A DNA stretch of 12,560 nt from Cuspidothrix sp046080565 (lineage in GTDB: Bacteria > Cyanobacteriota > Cyanobacteriia > Cyanobacteriales > Nostocaceae): contig JBJTUF010000169.1 in NCBI GenBank assembly GCA_046080565.1, positions 1-12,560 of the forward strand, written 5' to 3'. The translations under genes and the position numbers were made by a program. This document shows positions 1-8,131 of the stretch, piece by piece. Position 1 is the stretch's first letter; each line of letters starts with the position of its first letter. Under the pieces are notes generated by a model. It was not told where the DNA came from. It saw nothing but the letters and a program-made list of their open reading frames with translations, and searched no databases.

Positions 1-1
1 T

Positions 2-118
2 GATTTTATAGATAATTGTCGGGAATTAGTTAGAGAATTATTGAGATTATCTCCTAATAAGCGGAAGTATTATCAACGCGGTGAGAGAGCTATGAGGCTT
101 ATTCTGTCTGCATTTTAA
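2..118 (+). CDS. C-terminal end of an unidentified protein (partial)
   Basis: The frame starting at base 2 is open from the window edge to a TAA at 116-118 and gives the last 38 residues of a protein that begins outside the window. The peptide is charged and helical-looking, with a run of Arg, Lys and Glu (RELVRELLRLSPNKRKYY) and a hydrophobic end (LILSAF). I do not recognise a family from so short a tail. No other strand or frame gives a better reading, and the 85 bp to the next start leave room for a promoter, so it need not be in the same operon as the symporter gene. It is called on an open frame and sensible composition alone. Confidence 0.5.
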   Translation, partial: DFIDNCRELVRELLRLSPNKRKYYQRGERAMRLILSAF

Positions 119-188
119 CTATTTTTGTCATCCCGTCAGCTAGCGTAGACCAAATAATTCAGCGAAATTAGTAACATACCTCAGCATT

Positions 189-194
189 AAGGAG
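189..194 (+). promoter_or_regulatory. Ribosome binding site that fixes a TTG start
   Basis: AAGGAG ends 9 nt before the TTG at 204. An ATG at 196 is out of frame with the gene and meets a TGA after three codons, so TTG is the best start for the symporter. Confidence 0.6.
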
Positions 195-203
195 AATGTT
201 TTC

Positions 204-1499
204 TTGAAGACCTTTCCCCTGTCATTGCAGATTGCGATCGCTCTGATTTTCGCTACTATCGTGGGAATGTTACTAGGTGCAGGTAACCCAAGTCCCAACT
301 TGACCGAATTAATTAATCATCTAATAATTCCCTGTAATTTAATTCTCAAAGCATTGCGTGCCTTAGCTACACCCTTGATTTTACTGGCAATTCTGCACGG
401 ATTTCTCACAGTACATATTCCGGGACGTTCAGGACGAAAACTTGCAGTCTTGCTGTTAACAAACACCCTCATGGCTATCGTCATCGGGCTATTGGTGGCG
501 AATGTATTGCAGCCTGGTCGTTGGTGGCGAATCGAAGCCCAAGGAGCAGCGATCGCTCATAAAACCCTTGACCCTTGGGGCTTACTCCAAGATATGGTTC
601 CACCTTCGATATTGCAGCCTTTAGTTGATAATAATGTCATTCAACTAGTGTTTATTGCCTTGGCTTTTGGGGTGGTTTTACGTGGCATCAAAACCGAGCA
701 AATCGCCCAACAGAAAGAAGATTATCGCCCGATTGAACAACTCGTCAGTCTATCATTTGAAGCTGTGATGGCAGTATTGAAATGGGTAATTGCCCTGGTA
801 CCAATTGCAGTATTTGGTATTGTCGCCAAAACCATTGCTTTACAAGGCTTTAAACCATTCATCTCACTAGCTGCGTTTGTGTTGGCTGTACTACTGGGGC
901 TATTACTGCAAGCGATTTACTATACAGCCAGAGTCAAATATGGTTCGTGGGTAAGTCCACAGAGATTTATTCGTGGTAGTAGTGATGCACTGTTAACGGC
1001 TTTTTCTACGGCATCATCTACCGCAAGTATCCCTGTAACATTCCAAGCTTTAATCGAGAAAATTGGCTTGCGGGAATCTTCGGCATCACTGGGAGCTTTA
1101 GTAGGTAGCAATTTCAACAATGACGGGACGGCTTTGTATGAAGCTATGTCTGCGTTATTTGTGGGGCAGTTGTTGGGACTGCATTTGAGTCTACCCCAAC
1201 AATTGATGGTAGTGTTAACTTCAATCATCGCTTCTGTAGGGGCTGCCGGCATTCCCGAAGCTGGACTGGTGACGATGACATTGGTGTTTACGTCGGTAGG
1301 ATTGCCAACTCAATATATTGCCCTATTGATTACGGTGGATTGGTTTCTTGACCGTTGTCGGACTGCAATTAATGTGATGGGAGATATGACCATTAGTTGT
1401 CTGCTGGATGGTCGGAAGCAGCAGATTGAGGTGAAGAATTCTGAAAGTTTTGGGTATTTGCCAGAAGATTTATCTGACGCACAGACGCAGAGAGAATAA
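204..1499 (+). CDS. Dicarboxylate/amino acid:cation symporter (DAACS, GltP/GltPh-like)
   Basis: A 431-residue polytopic inner-membrane protein of the sodium:dicarboxylate symporter family, expected to import an acidic amino acid or dicarboxylate with Na+ or H+. The family signatures are in order: the serine-rich HP1 tip STASSTASIP (268-277), the TM7 motif as NNDGTALYE (305-313), the HP2 tip GAAGIPEAG (346-354) and the TM8 motif DRCRTAINVMGD (383-394). By alignment from memory with GltPh, D383 and R386 match the residues that hold the amino group and side-chain carboxylate of aspartate, which favours an acidic amino acid; this is inference. Asn306 replaces the usual Met of NMDGT. It is the first gene of a closely spaced + strand run (27 bp to the next). 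Its last residues (DAQTQRE) are encoded by a scattered repeat. Family sure, substrate not. Confidence 0.93.
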   Translation: MKTFPLSLQIAIALIFATIVGMLLGAGNPSPNLTELINHLIIPCNLILKALRALATPLILLAILHGFLTVHIPGRSGRKLAVLLLTNTLMAIVIGLLVANVLQPGRWWRIEAQGAAIAHKTLDPWGLLQDMVPPSILQPLVDNNVIQLVFIALAFGVVLRGIKTEQIAQQKEDYRPIEQLVSLSFEAVMAVLKWVIALVPIAVFGIVAKTIALQGFKPFISLAAFVLAVLLGLLLQAIYYTARVKYGSWVSPQRFIRGSSDALLTAFSTASSTASIPVTFQALIEKIGLRESSASLGALVGSNFNNDGTALYEAMSALFVGQLLGLHLSLPQQLMVVLTSIIASVGAAGIPEAGLVTMTLVFTSVGLPTQYIALLITVDWFLDRCRTAINVMGDMTISCLLDGRKQQIEVKNSESFGYLPEDLSDAQTQRE

Positions 1500-1526
1500 A
1501 AGTTCTTAATTGAGGGATTAGCAAAG

Positions 1527-2168
1527 ATGAATCGCATTATTCCCCGATATTTATCGAATGTGACGCGCTATCAACAAACTTACTGGCTCATAGCTGGGGC
1601 TATTATCGGATATGTTGGCTTTGTGCTTATGCTAGGAACGACTCGCTTAGTGATTAGTGTTGGTGGTGCGATCGCCTTGACAATGATCGTGATTTGGTTT
1701 TGGACTCTCAACCAAGCCTCATCGAAATCAGCACACAACATATTAGAACGAAAAACGTTTCTCGCTCATTTAAATCAACTGCAATATCGAATAGATAAAA
1801 GTTCTCAAACAACTTGGCGACAAGCATATCAATGGGCAGAAGCCACCCAACAATTTGCCACTCAAATTGCTCAACAAGAACCTACCTTAATTCCCGAATT
1901 ACTAGAGGCTTTGCATACCGTACTTGCATTATCACAACAGGTAGCCTTAGCCTTAGCCACAGTTAATCAAGTCCAATCTTCCACCTATCGTCCCTTAGCC
2001 AAGCAACAGTTACAAGCTAGTTGCGATCGCCTCCAACAAACACACGACCAATTGCAACAATTACAGGATCAAGTTTTACTCTCCCACCTCAATAAAACTC
2101 ATCCTGATGTTAATCTCCCGAAAACTTTGCAACTGCTAATTGCAGCAAATAAAACTGCCATCAAATAA
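1527..2168 (+). CDS. Small membrane protein with coiled-coil tail, unknown function
   Basis: A 213-residue protein I cannot assign to a named family. Two hydrophobic stretches, at about residues 18-39 and 41-61, form a membrane hairpin. After it comes a soluble, glutamine-rich and leucine-rich helical region, with a likely coiled coil around 160-190 (repeated QLQ spacing). A GAGG at 1512-1515 lies 11 nt before the ATG. It sits 27 bp after the symporter gene and 56 bp before the substrate-binding/VWA gene, so cotranscription is likely. From memory, cyanobacterial VWA lipoproteins of this type often have small membrane or TelA-like partners, so a role as membrane partner of the VWA protein is a reasonable guess, not shown. 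Codon use and HIP1 sites (1668, 2023) look native. Confidence 0.8.
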   Translation: MNRIIPRYLSNVTRYQQTYWLIAGAIIGYVGFVLMLGTTRLVISVGGAIALTMIVIWFWTLNQASSKSAHNILERKTFLAHLNQLQYRIDKSSQTTWRQAYQWAEATQQFATQIAQQEPTLIPELLEALHTVLALSQQVALALATVNQVQSSTYRPLAKQQLQASCDRLQQTHDQLQQLQDQVLLSHLNKTHPDVNLPKTLQLLIAANKTAIK

Positions 2169-2224
2169 ATTTATCTTCTCCTCATTTGGAGGATAAGGCA
2201 ATATTCCATCATCTACAAATAGCC

Positions 2225-3971
2225 ATGAAACTTTTGAGAAAACTCCGAAAAAGCATCGGTGTCTGGTTCTTGTGCGGGTTAATTGGCACATCACTATTGT
2301 CTTGCACCACCCCCAAAGTAGATTCCTTTGACAGTGCCTACCGCGTCTTACACGAATCTTTATTACCCAAAATCACCGTCGAACAAGCCACAATTTCTGA
2401 TGCAGTTGCCCAAGGTTACAGCATTCAAAAATTAGCAGAACCTTTACCAAATCTGGAAGAATTTCCCCTTTATGGTGCCAAGCCATCACCAGATAATAAT
2501 ATCGCTTACATTGAAATCTTTGGTTCGGCGGAAAAATCTAATGCCGAAAAGCAAGATGAGCGTTGGCTGGTAGATGTTGCTGAAGCCTTTAATGCCAAAA
2601 AAATTACCACAAGTTCTAGGCAAGTCATTCAGGTAGGAATTCGCAATATTCCTTCTGGTACTGCAACCCGGCTTTTGGCTGCGAAAAAGGCACGTCCGAC
2701 TGGGTTTACACCTGCTAATCACCTATCGTTAAAACTTTTGGCACAGCAAAGTGTGACAACTTCGACTATTAACCCGCAATTAGTATCGGACTTTGCTGGT
2801 TTTGTGGTTGATGCGAAAGCTGCTCAAGAACTGGCAAAAAATGGTGATGTCACCTTTGAGAAACTACTGGATGCGATTCTATCAGGTAAACTCACAGTCG
2901 GCTATCCCAACCCGTATAGTAGCGGTACATCTTTAAATTTGTTATACACCTTATTTTGGCGGAGTGCGGGACATCATCAAGACGGTAAACCTCTCACTGC
3001 TTCAGAATTAGAATCACCACAGGTAAATTCTGTGTTTGATACATTTCAAAAGCAGGTGTTAATTACAACACTAACAACGCTTGATCTGAAAGAGATTTTT
3101 ATCCGCAACAATAAAAAGCTGCAAGCCTTTCCCCTACAGTATCAAAGTTTTCAAACCCTCAAGAAACTGCCAGGATTTGAAGATGTGGTCTTTGTCCCTT
3201 TTGGGATACCTCACGATAGTCCTTTGGTGGGGTTTAGTTGGAATACTCCCGCCCAAAATGAAGCTTTACAGCGATTTAGTGAGTTTGCCCTGTCTCCAGA
3301 AATGCAGCAGCTAGCCAAAGAACAAGGCTTTAATGCGGGTGAACAGTTCAGAAGTAATATTGTACCTCCTATTCCCGATGGTGGAGTTCTGCAAGCAGCG
3401 CAGTCTTATTGGAAACAACGTAAGGACGGGGGGCGCACAGTTAACTTGATGATGGTAATTGATACGAGTGGTTCAATGGAAGGCGATCGCCTGCAAGCCG
3501 TCAAAAACAGTCTCAGAATTGCCGCACAGTCTATTAATCCTGGTAACTATGTGGGACTTGGTGGCATTTAGCGATCGCCCTAAACAAATCCTTCCCCTGG
3601 CACCCTTTGATGAGCAACAACACAAACGTCTGTTAGCGGCGACTGATTCCCTCACCGCTGATGGTAATACTGCAATGTACGACGGGATGATTGTTGGTTT
3701 GTCAGAACTGATGGAACGTCAGAAACTCGATCCTAATGGACGATATTATCTGCTACTGCTGAGTGATGGCGAAGTGAATACAGGATTACAGTTGAGTGAA
3801 ATTACAGAAGTTCTCAAGTATAGTGGCGTGCGTTTTTATCCTATTGGTTACGGTGAAGTCAACCAAAACGAATTGTAGGCGATCGCCAACTTGCGAGAAA
3901 CAACCGTGAAATCCAGCGACCCGCAGAAGCTACAAACATTATTTACCGAATTGTTTCAAACCAACTTGTAA
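2225..3971 (+). pseudogene. Substrate-binding and VWA-domain lipoprotein, broken by a frameshift and an in-frame TAG
   Basis: Restored, this would be a protein of about 581 residues. It has a lipoprotein signal with a lipobox-like LLSC (Cys 27), a periplasmic-binding-protein-like domain (about 50-390), and a C-terminal VWA domain with a full MIDAS: DTSGSM, the Thr of DGNTAMYDG, and the Asp of LLSDGE. Two lesions break it. One extra G at 3560-3561 moves NYVGL out of frame from VAFSDRPKQ, so the first frame stops at 3569-3571. Then TAG at 3876-3878 stands where CAG (Gln) would be expected, and the same frame continues AIANLRETTVKSSDPQKL to a TAA at 3969-3971. ATG 2225 is preferred to TTG 2186 because it begins the signal peptide directly, although no good RBS precedes it. 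Without recoding, the product ends early in the VWA domain. The frameshift could be a sequencing error; two lesions favour real decay. Confidence 0.85.
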
Positions 3972-3975
3972 ACTT

Positions 3976-4329
3976 ATGAACCGTTCTTTGTTCACAATTT
4001 TGGCATGGGGTTGGGGATTATTTCTGGTTGCGGGAGTGGCAATTTCTCAAATTTCTCCACCTTTAATTTTACTCATTGATAAAAGTTATTGTCCTCCCAA
4101 ACAATGGCAGAAACTAGCACAAATTTACGCAGAAAAATATCAAAATTCTCAGTTGCACACAGTTATTTTATTTGATGATTTGAACCAAGAAAAATTTTCA
4201 CCACCGCCACAACCATCAGTCATTAACCAATTATCAACCTACGGACGAGCAAATGTAAAACGACAATCTCAGCTACAAAAAACTTACCCAAAATCTCAAT
4301 TATTGAGTTGTCGTTCTGTTAATAATTAA
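3976..4329 (+). CDS. Small secreted or membrane-anchored protein, unknown function
   Basis: A 117-residue protein starting 4 nt after the ancestral stop of the VWA gene, so it was very likely translated with it. An N-terminal hydrophobic stretch (about residues 5-25) is a signal anchor or signal peptide. It is followed by PPLILLIDKSYCPP, a beta-strand-like segment ending in Asp-Lys-Ser, then a helical stretch and a Pro/Gln-rich linker. I do not recognise a family. The last 11 bases overlap, on the opposite strand, the end of the degraded STAND remnant. The final residues (CRSVNN) may therefore derive from that junction, and the gene may be shortened. With its upstream partner broken, it may no longer have a function. 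Confidence 0.6.
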   Translation: MNRSLFTILAWGWGLFLVAGVAISQISPPLILLIDKSYCPPKQWQKLAQIYAEKYQNSQLHTVILFDDLNQEKFSPPPQPSVINQLSTYGRANVKRQSQLQKTYPKSQLLSCRSVNN

Positions 4330-4715
4330 ATAAACGCTGTACACATCTGAGAATTACTGGCTGTAAATAAAAGCGTTCCATATCACCGTCTTTCATATGC
4401 AATCAGGCGTTTTCCTTGCTCAATTGCCTGGGTAAGCATTGCTAGTTCGTAACCTCGCCCAAAAAATAATGAAATATTAGGGATTTGGCTTGTATAAAAT
4501 AGAGGTAATTGAGAGGGGCGTTCGATCAAGTCTTGCCAATTACAACTTAAGACCTGACAAAACGCTTTCAATACTGAAGCGTCGATCGAATCACCTCTTA
4601 AAAAGCCTTTCCATGTTGATAAAGATACCCCTTCTGCAAAGAATTCGACATTTTCCCAGTCTTGCCCTGGTGCAACGATTTGACTTGCTACCTCTAACCA
4701 ACGTGGGAGGAAACC
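4319..4715 (-). pseudogene. Remnant of a STAND/NB-ARC-type regulator, N-terminal domain with ATPase core deleted
   Basis: Reading down from 4715, the frame is open for 110 residues to a TGA at 4383-4385. It contains WLEVASQI, FFAEGVSLSTWKGFL, KAFCQVLSCNWQDL and then FFGRGYELAMLTQAIEQGK. From memory this matches the N-terminal helical domain of cyanobacterial NB-ARC/WD40 proteins, which runs into the start of the ATPase (usually FxGRxxELATLxQ). The homology breaks just before the expected P-loop, and in another frame (4396-4319) MERFYLQPVILRCVQ resembles the LQPVVMEYV segment that follows the NB-ARC core in such proteins. So the core, including the Walker motifs, appears deleted. No start codon is seen upstream; a TAA lies in frame above 4715. 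The family call rests on recalled sequence patterns. Confidence 0.5.
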
Positions 4716-4906
4716 TTAAAAATGGCACAATTACAATGGTTGTGGTACGTCGTCATTGCAATTCCAGTGAATTTGTGTTTACAACAAAAGACTGGAAAAA
4801 TTGCGGAGAGTAGGAATTTTTATGCTGGAAATCACCTAAAACCTAACACCTAAAAATAAACCTATTTTCGCCAAGGTGCAAGATTAAACTCTCATTCCTC
4901 CCTAAC

Positions 4907-4924
4907 CTCTGCGTCCTCTGCGTC
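4907..4924. repeat. Tandem 9-mer CTCTGCGTC, two copies, in a gene-poor stretch
   Basis: Two perfect copies lie head to tail just downstream of the carotenoid oxygenase stop, followed by CTGGAGCGGTTCG. From memory this resembles a low-complexity repeat frequent between genes in Nostocales. The reverse complement of the 9-mer also occurs inside the symporter gene at 1484-1492. The rest of 4716-4959 holds no gene that I can support. Confidence 0.6.
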
Positions 4925-4959
4925 CTGGAGCGGTTCGTAATTCCTATGATTGGATGTTT

Positions 4960-6393
4960 CTAAGCAGATTTCCAAGTACCGTGAAAACTGTGGGGTATGA
5001 CGCTAGGTAATCCCAGTTTACAAATAGGTTCTTCATTTAACCTATTACTAGCAAATATCCAAACTTCGCTACTATGGGTATTACCATTATAGACCACTGT
5101 TAACAGCCAACCTTCCTCAGTTTTATTTGGATTGTGTACATAAATAGGTTCGGAAGGATAGAAATTTTCTCCTAAGTTTGCTTGGGTTAAAGTTCCATTT
5201 TTATGATCAAAAGAAGCAATAGTATTGAGAATTTCCTCACCTGTATTTGTTCCGCTCTGAAATCCTGACATATAGGTATAGTCAGAAAATTGACCTACAT
5301 TTTTTTGAGCAACACTAGGAAATTCACAATGTTCATTTGACAGTTTCTCAATTTTAATTACTTTACCAGTTAATGGATTAAGTTGTACCTGTGAAAATGT
5401 ACTTTTGGCAATTGTGTGAGTTTGTCCTGTTGCAACTTCCCGCAGATATTGATTAGTTTGAAAGTTTTCATAACGGGCAATATTTACAATTAACACATCA
5501 TTATTATCTACATAACCATTAGCAAAATGCCATTGAAACCAGGGTTCAGTTTCTCCTCGACAGACCAAAGATAAATTCTCTCTGTCAAAAACTATAATTT
5601 GAGTTCCCAGTTCAGGATGCCATTCTAGGCAATCACTATAATTACTTATTCCTACTAAAATAGGCCAAAGCTTTAATCGCACTGGGGAAATAAAAAAGAC
5701 AAGATATTTTCCTGCTAACACAAAATCATGTATTAGAGGTACTCCTTGTAGTTGGTGTGTTACAGTTTGGATAATTTTGCCAGTGGAGTCACTTTTATAA
5801 ATATTCAATGTGGCATTTAATCCTGGACTAACACCAAAATTAAAAATTTCTCCTGTTTTGGTGTCTTGTTTATAATGTGCAGAATAGCTTTGTTCTTGAG
5901 CTAAACTTCCTAAATCATCTTCTCTCAAAGTTTCTAAAGTCTGCAAATCTAAACTATAGGGTTTACCACCTTCCCATAATGCTAAAAGTTTATCAGGTAA
6001 TGCTAAAACTGAAGTATTTGCTGCATTTTTGATAGGTTTTATCCATTGATTCCAGATAATTCCCGGTGCAGTCATGCCATAATTACCATAAAGTAATTTA
6101 TTGGCGATAGTTTCTTGTTGATAACCAGTGGTTTGTACATAACGATAAATCCCTGTTACACCAGCATCAGTAAAATTAACAGCCAGAATTGCCCCATCTC
6201 CATCAAACCAATGTCCCATGGACATACCATTGCGTTCTAGTCTGGCGGGTCCATTACGGTAGAGTGTACCTCGCAAACCGTTAGGGAGTTTACCTGCGAT
6301 TATAGGTAATATAGTTGAGGTAAATTCTCTTGCAGGTTGAGATATTGCTCTAGACCAGGGTTTTTTTGTTGACTGTTTATTAATTGTTTGCAT
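4960..6393 (-). CDS. Carotenoid oxygenase (RPE65/apocarotenoid-15,15'-oxygenase family)
   Basis: A 477-residue non-heme Fe(II) dioxygenase expected to cleave a double bond in a carotenoid or apocarotenoid, giving aldehyde or ketone products such as retinal. The four iron-binding histidines are visible: H173 (SAHY), H222 (LIHDF), H289 (QWHF) and H471 (FHGTW). The second-shell glutamates in EFPSV (E357) and SEPIYV (E415) and the family motif HWFDGDG (61-67) are also present. The length matches cyanobacterial ACO/Diox1-type enzymes, and the end at FHGTWKSA is normal. It is transcribed away from the amino-acid importer from a shared 76-bp region. No clear Shine-Dalgarno precedes the ATG. Substrate and cleavage position cannot be read from the sequence. 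The stop is TAG, which shows that TAG is an ordinary stop codon here. Confidence 0.95.
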   Translation of the reverse strand: MQTINKQSTKKPWSRAISQPAREFTSTILPIIAGKLPNGLRGTLYRNGPARLERNGMSMGHWFDGDGAILAVNFTDAGVTGIYRYVQTTGYQQETIANKLLYGNYGMTAPGIIWNQWIKPIKNAANTSVLALPDKLLALWEGGKPYSLDLQTLETLREDDLGSLAQEQSYSAHYKQDTKTGEIFNFGVSPGLNATLNIYKSDSTGKIIQTVTHQLQGVPLIHDFVLAGKYLVFFISPVRLKLWPILVGISNYSDCLEWHPELGTQIIVFDRENLSLVCRGETEPWFQWHFANGYVDNNDVLIVNIARYENFQTNQYLREVATGQTHTIAKSTFSQVQLNPLTGKVIKIEKLSNEHCEFPSVAQKNVGQFSDYTYMSGFQSGTNTGEEILNTIASFDHKNGTLTQANLGENFYPSEPIYVHNPNKTEEGWLLTVVYNGNTHSSEVWIFASNRLNEEPICKLGLPSVIPHSFHGTWKSA

Positions 6394-6422
6394 ATAGAAT
6401 TTTGTGGGTGAATAATATATAC

Positions 6423-6450
6423 TAATCTTAGCTGATTTTTCGTAAGATTA
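6423..6450. promoter_or_regulatory. Inverted repeat in the divergent promoter region (possible operator)
   Basis: TAATCTTA (6423-6430) and TAAGATTA (6443-6450) form a perfect 8-bp inverted repeat with a 12-bp spacer. It lies about midway between the divergent starts at 6393 and 6470. Spacing near two helical turns fits a dimeric regulator, but no regulator gene lies beside it and the site is AT-rich, so chance is possible. Confidence 0.3.
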
Positions 6451-6469
6451 AAACTCTTATTTAAGTATA

Positions 6470-7984
6470 ATGTTCAGAGAAAAATTTAAAACTAAACCCA
6501 AGTCGAGATTGATCTTTTTGTTATTTATTGCTACATTGGTAATTACTTTTATCTCCGGTAAATTGTCATTTCCTTATGTAAATGCTCAATCAAATTCAGG
6601 GAAAAGTTTAATCATGGTGACATCCGCAGATTATCCACCTTATGAGTTTAGGAAAACTGGCAGTGGCAATAATGAAATCATTGGTTTTGATATAGATATT
6701 GCCCAATATATTACCCAAAAATTAGGCTATAAATTGGAAATTAGAGATACGGATTTTAGTGGTATTATTCCAGCTTTACAATCTGGTCGGGCTGATTTTG
6801 CTATGGCTGGAATGTCTCCTACTGTGGAACGGAAAAAAAATGTAGATTTTTCGGATATTTACTATGAATCGAAAAATACTATTGTTGCTAAAGCAGGAAG
6901 TAATATTAACAAAACTGACGATTTAACTGGTAAAAAATTAGGTGTACAATTAGGATCAATTCAAGCTAATGCTACTAAAAATTTGAAAGATGTGCAGGTT
7001 ATTTTCTTGAATAGAACGGGTGATATTATTCAAGAAATTAAATCTGGTCGCATTGATGCGGCTATTATGGAAGATACTATTGCTAAAGGATTTATTGCTA
7101 ATAATAGCGATTTGCAATTTAATATCATTGCTAGTAATGCAGAAGAAACCGGTTCAGCAATAGTTTTTCCTAAGGGTTCTGATTTATTAAAGCAATTTAA
7201 TCCGGTTTTGCTAGACATGAAAAAGACCGGAAAAATTGAAGAATTAGTTAAAAAGTGGTTTGATGATCCGGCGGTTAATGTTACGAATAATCAACCAATT
7301 CCAGCTATTACAAATACGAAAAAATCAGCTTTATCTTTTAGTAAGATAGTACCTAGTATTCCGTTTATTTTAGAAGGTATATTAGTTACTTTACAATTTA
7401 CTTTGATTTCCACATTTTTCGGATTTATTTGGGGCATACTTTTAGCTTTGTGCAAAATTTCCACAATTAAACCTTTACTGTATTTTGCTAATGGCTATAC
7501 TTCTATATTTAGAGGTACACCGCTATTATTACAAATTGCTTTAATATACTATGCAACTCCTCAATTAACGGGTTATGATATCCCGGCATTGTTGGCAGGT
7601 GTAATTACTTTTACTCTTAATTCTGGTGCTTATGTTTCGGAAACCATTCGCGGGGGTATTTTGGCAGTAGATAAAGGACAAATAGAAGCTTCTGTGTCAT
7701 TAGGTATTGCTTATATACCAATGATGAAAGATATTATTTTACCTCAAGCTGTAAAAAACATTTTACCTGCTTTAGTTAATGAAAGTATTGGTTTGTTAAA
7801 GGATTCATCTTTGGTATCAACAATTGGGGTAGTGGATGTTTTGCGTCGCGCTCAAATTGTTGGTGCAGAAAAGTATATTTATTTTGAGCCTTTGTTGTTA
7901 GCAGGAATGATTTACTATGTAATGGTGATAGGATTAACTTGGGTTGGGGGTAAGCTGGAGGCAAAATTGTATCGTAGTAGTTAA
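6470..7984 (+). CDS. Polar amino-acid ABC transporter, fused substrate-binding protein and permease (BgtB-like)
   Basis: A 504-residue fusion. A signal peptide or membrane anchor (about 1-39, ending VNA) leads to an SBP_bac_3 binding domain (about 45-265). That domain shows SADYPPYEF, GFDIDIAQYI, SGRADFAMAGMSPTVERK and RIDAAIMED. A His/Met-type permease domain follows (about 295-500) with FRGTP (347-351) and the EAA loop EASVSLG...PQA (406-427), which docks on the ATPase. From memory this is the layout of Synechocystis BgtB, which works with BgtA in uptake of basic amino acids and glutamine; glutamate, glutamine or arginine are plausible substrates here. Its ATPase partner is the next gene, 209 bp on. 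No strong RBS precedes the ATG, and the coding sequence is notably AT-rich and HIP1-free. Confidence 0.93.
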   Translation: MFREKFKTKPKSRLIFLLFIATLVITFISGKLSFPYVNAQSNSGKSLIMVTSADYPPYEFRKTGSGNNEIIGFDIDIAQYITQKLGYKLEIRDTDFSGIIPALQSGRADFAMAGMSPTVERKKNVDFSDIYYESKNTIVAKAGSNINKTDDLTGKKLGVQLGSIQANATKNLKDVQVIFLNRTGDIIQEIKSGRIDAAIMEDTIAKGFIANNSDLQFNIIASNAEETGSAIVFPKGSDLLKQFNPVLLDMKKTGKIEELVKKWFDDPAVNVTNNQPIPAITNTKKSALSFSKIVPSIPFILEGILVTLQFTLISTFFGFIWGILLALCKISTIKPLLYFANGYTSIFRGTPLLLQIALIYYATPQLTGYDIPALLAGVITFTLNSGAYVSETIRGGILAVDKGQIEASVSLGIAYIPMMKDIILPQAVKNILPALVNESIGLLKDSSLVSTIGVVDVLRRAQIVGAEKYIYFEPLLLAGMIYYVMVIGLTWVGGKLEAKLYRSS

Positions 7985-7993
7985 AAGATATTA

Positions 7994-8082
7994 GGACTTA
8001 CGCATTTTAACGAAATTTAGGGGGTTGAGATTGCTTCCTTACGTTGCAATGACGGTATTTGAATTAGGTTTTGCGTAAGTCC
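7994..8082. repeat. MITE-like element with 11-bp perfect inverted ends
   Basis: GGACTTACGCA (7994-8004) and its exact reverse complement (8072-8082) bound an 89-bp non-coding segment. Inside, ATTGC (8030-8034) and GCAAT (8045-8049) form a second, smaller inverted pair, and the sequence reads like a repeat I recall from many Nostocales genomes. It starts 9 nt after the permease stop and separates the two importer genes. No target duplication is evident, and no transposase is present, so movement would need one supplied in trans. Confidence 0.7.
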
Positions 8083-8131
8083 AGATTATATAGCACAAGG
8101 CAAGAGGCAAGACCGAAACCTTTGCTCCAGC

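Noticed and set aside
920..1252. 110-codon frame on the - strand inside the symporter gene
   Set aside because: It lies wholly within a strongly supported gene, and its translation has no recognisable features.
2186..2224. TTG at 2186 as start of the VWA lipoprotein
   Set aside because: It would put 13 polar residues before the signal peptide. ATG 2225 begins the signal peptide directly, and the GGAGG-like bases overlap the TTG rather than precede it.
4332..4377. Six-base inverted pair AACGCT/AGCGTT after the small anchored-protein gene, as a terminator
   Set aside because: The arms are 33 bases apart, short and without a T-run; likely chance.
4490..4813. 107-codon + strand frame across the STAND remnant
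   Set aside because: It overlaps the opposite-strand frame that carries the recognisable protein pattern, and its own translation shows no domain.
4722..4853. 43-codon + strand frame (MAQLQWLWYVVIAIPV...) with GGGAGG 11 nt upstream
   Set aside because: It has a hydrophobic start and a fair RBS, but the second half runs into repeat-like intergenic sequence, and I recognise no family. It could be real, but support is too thin.
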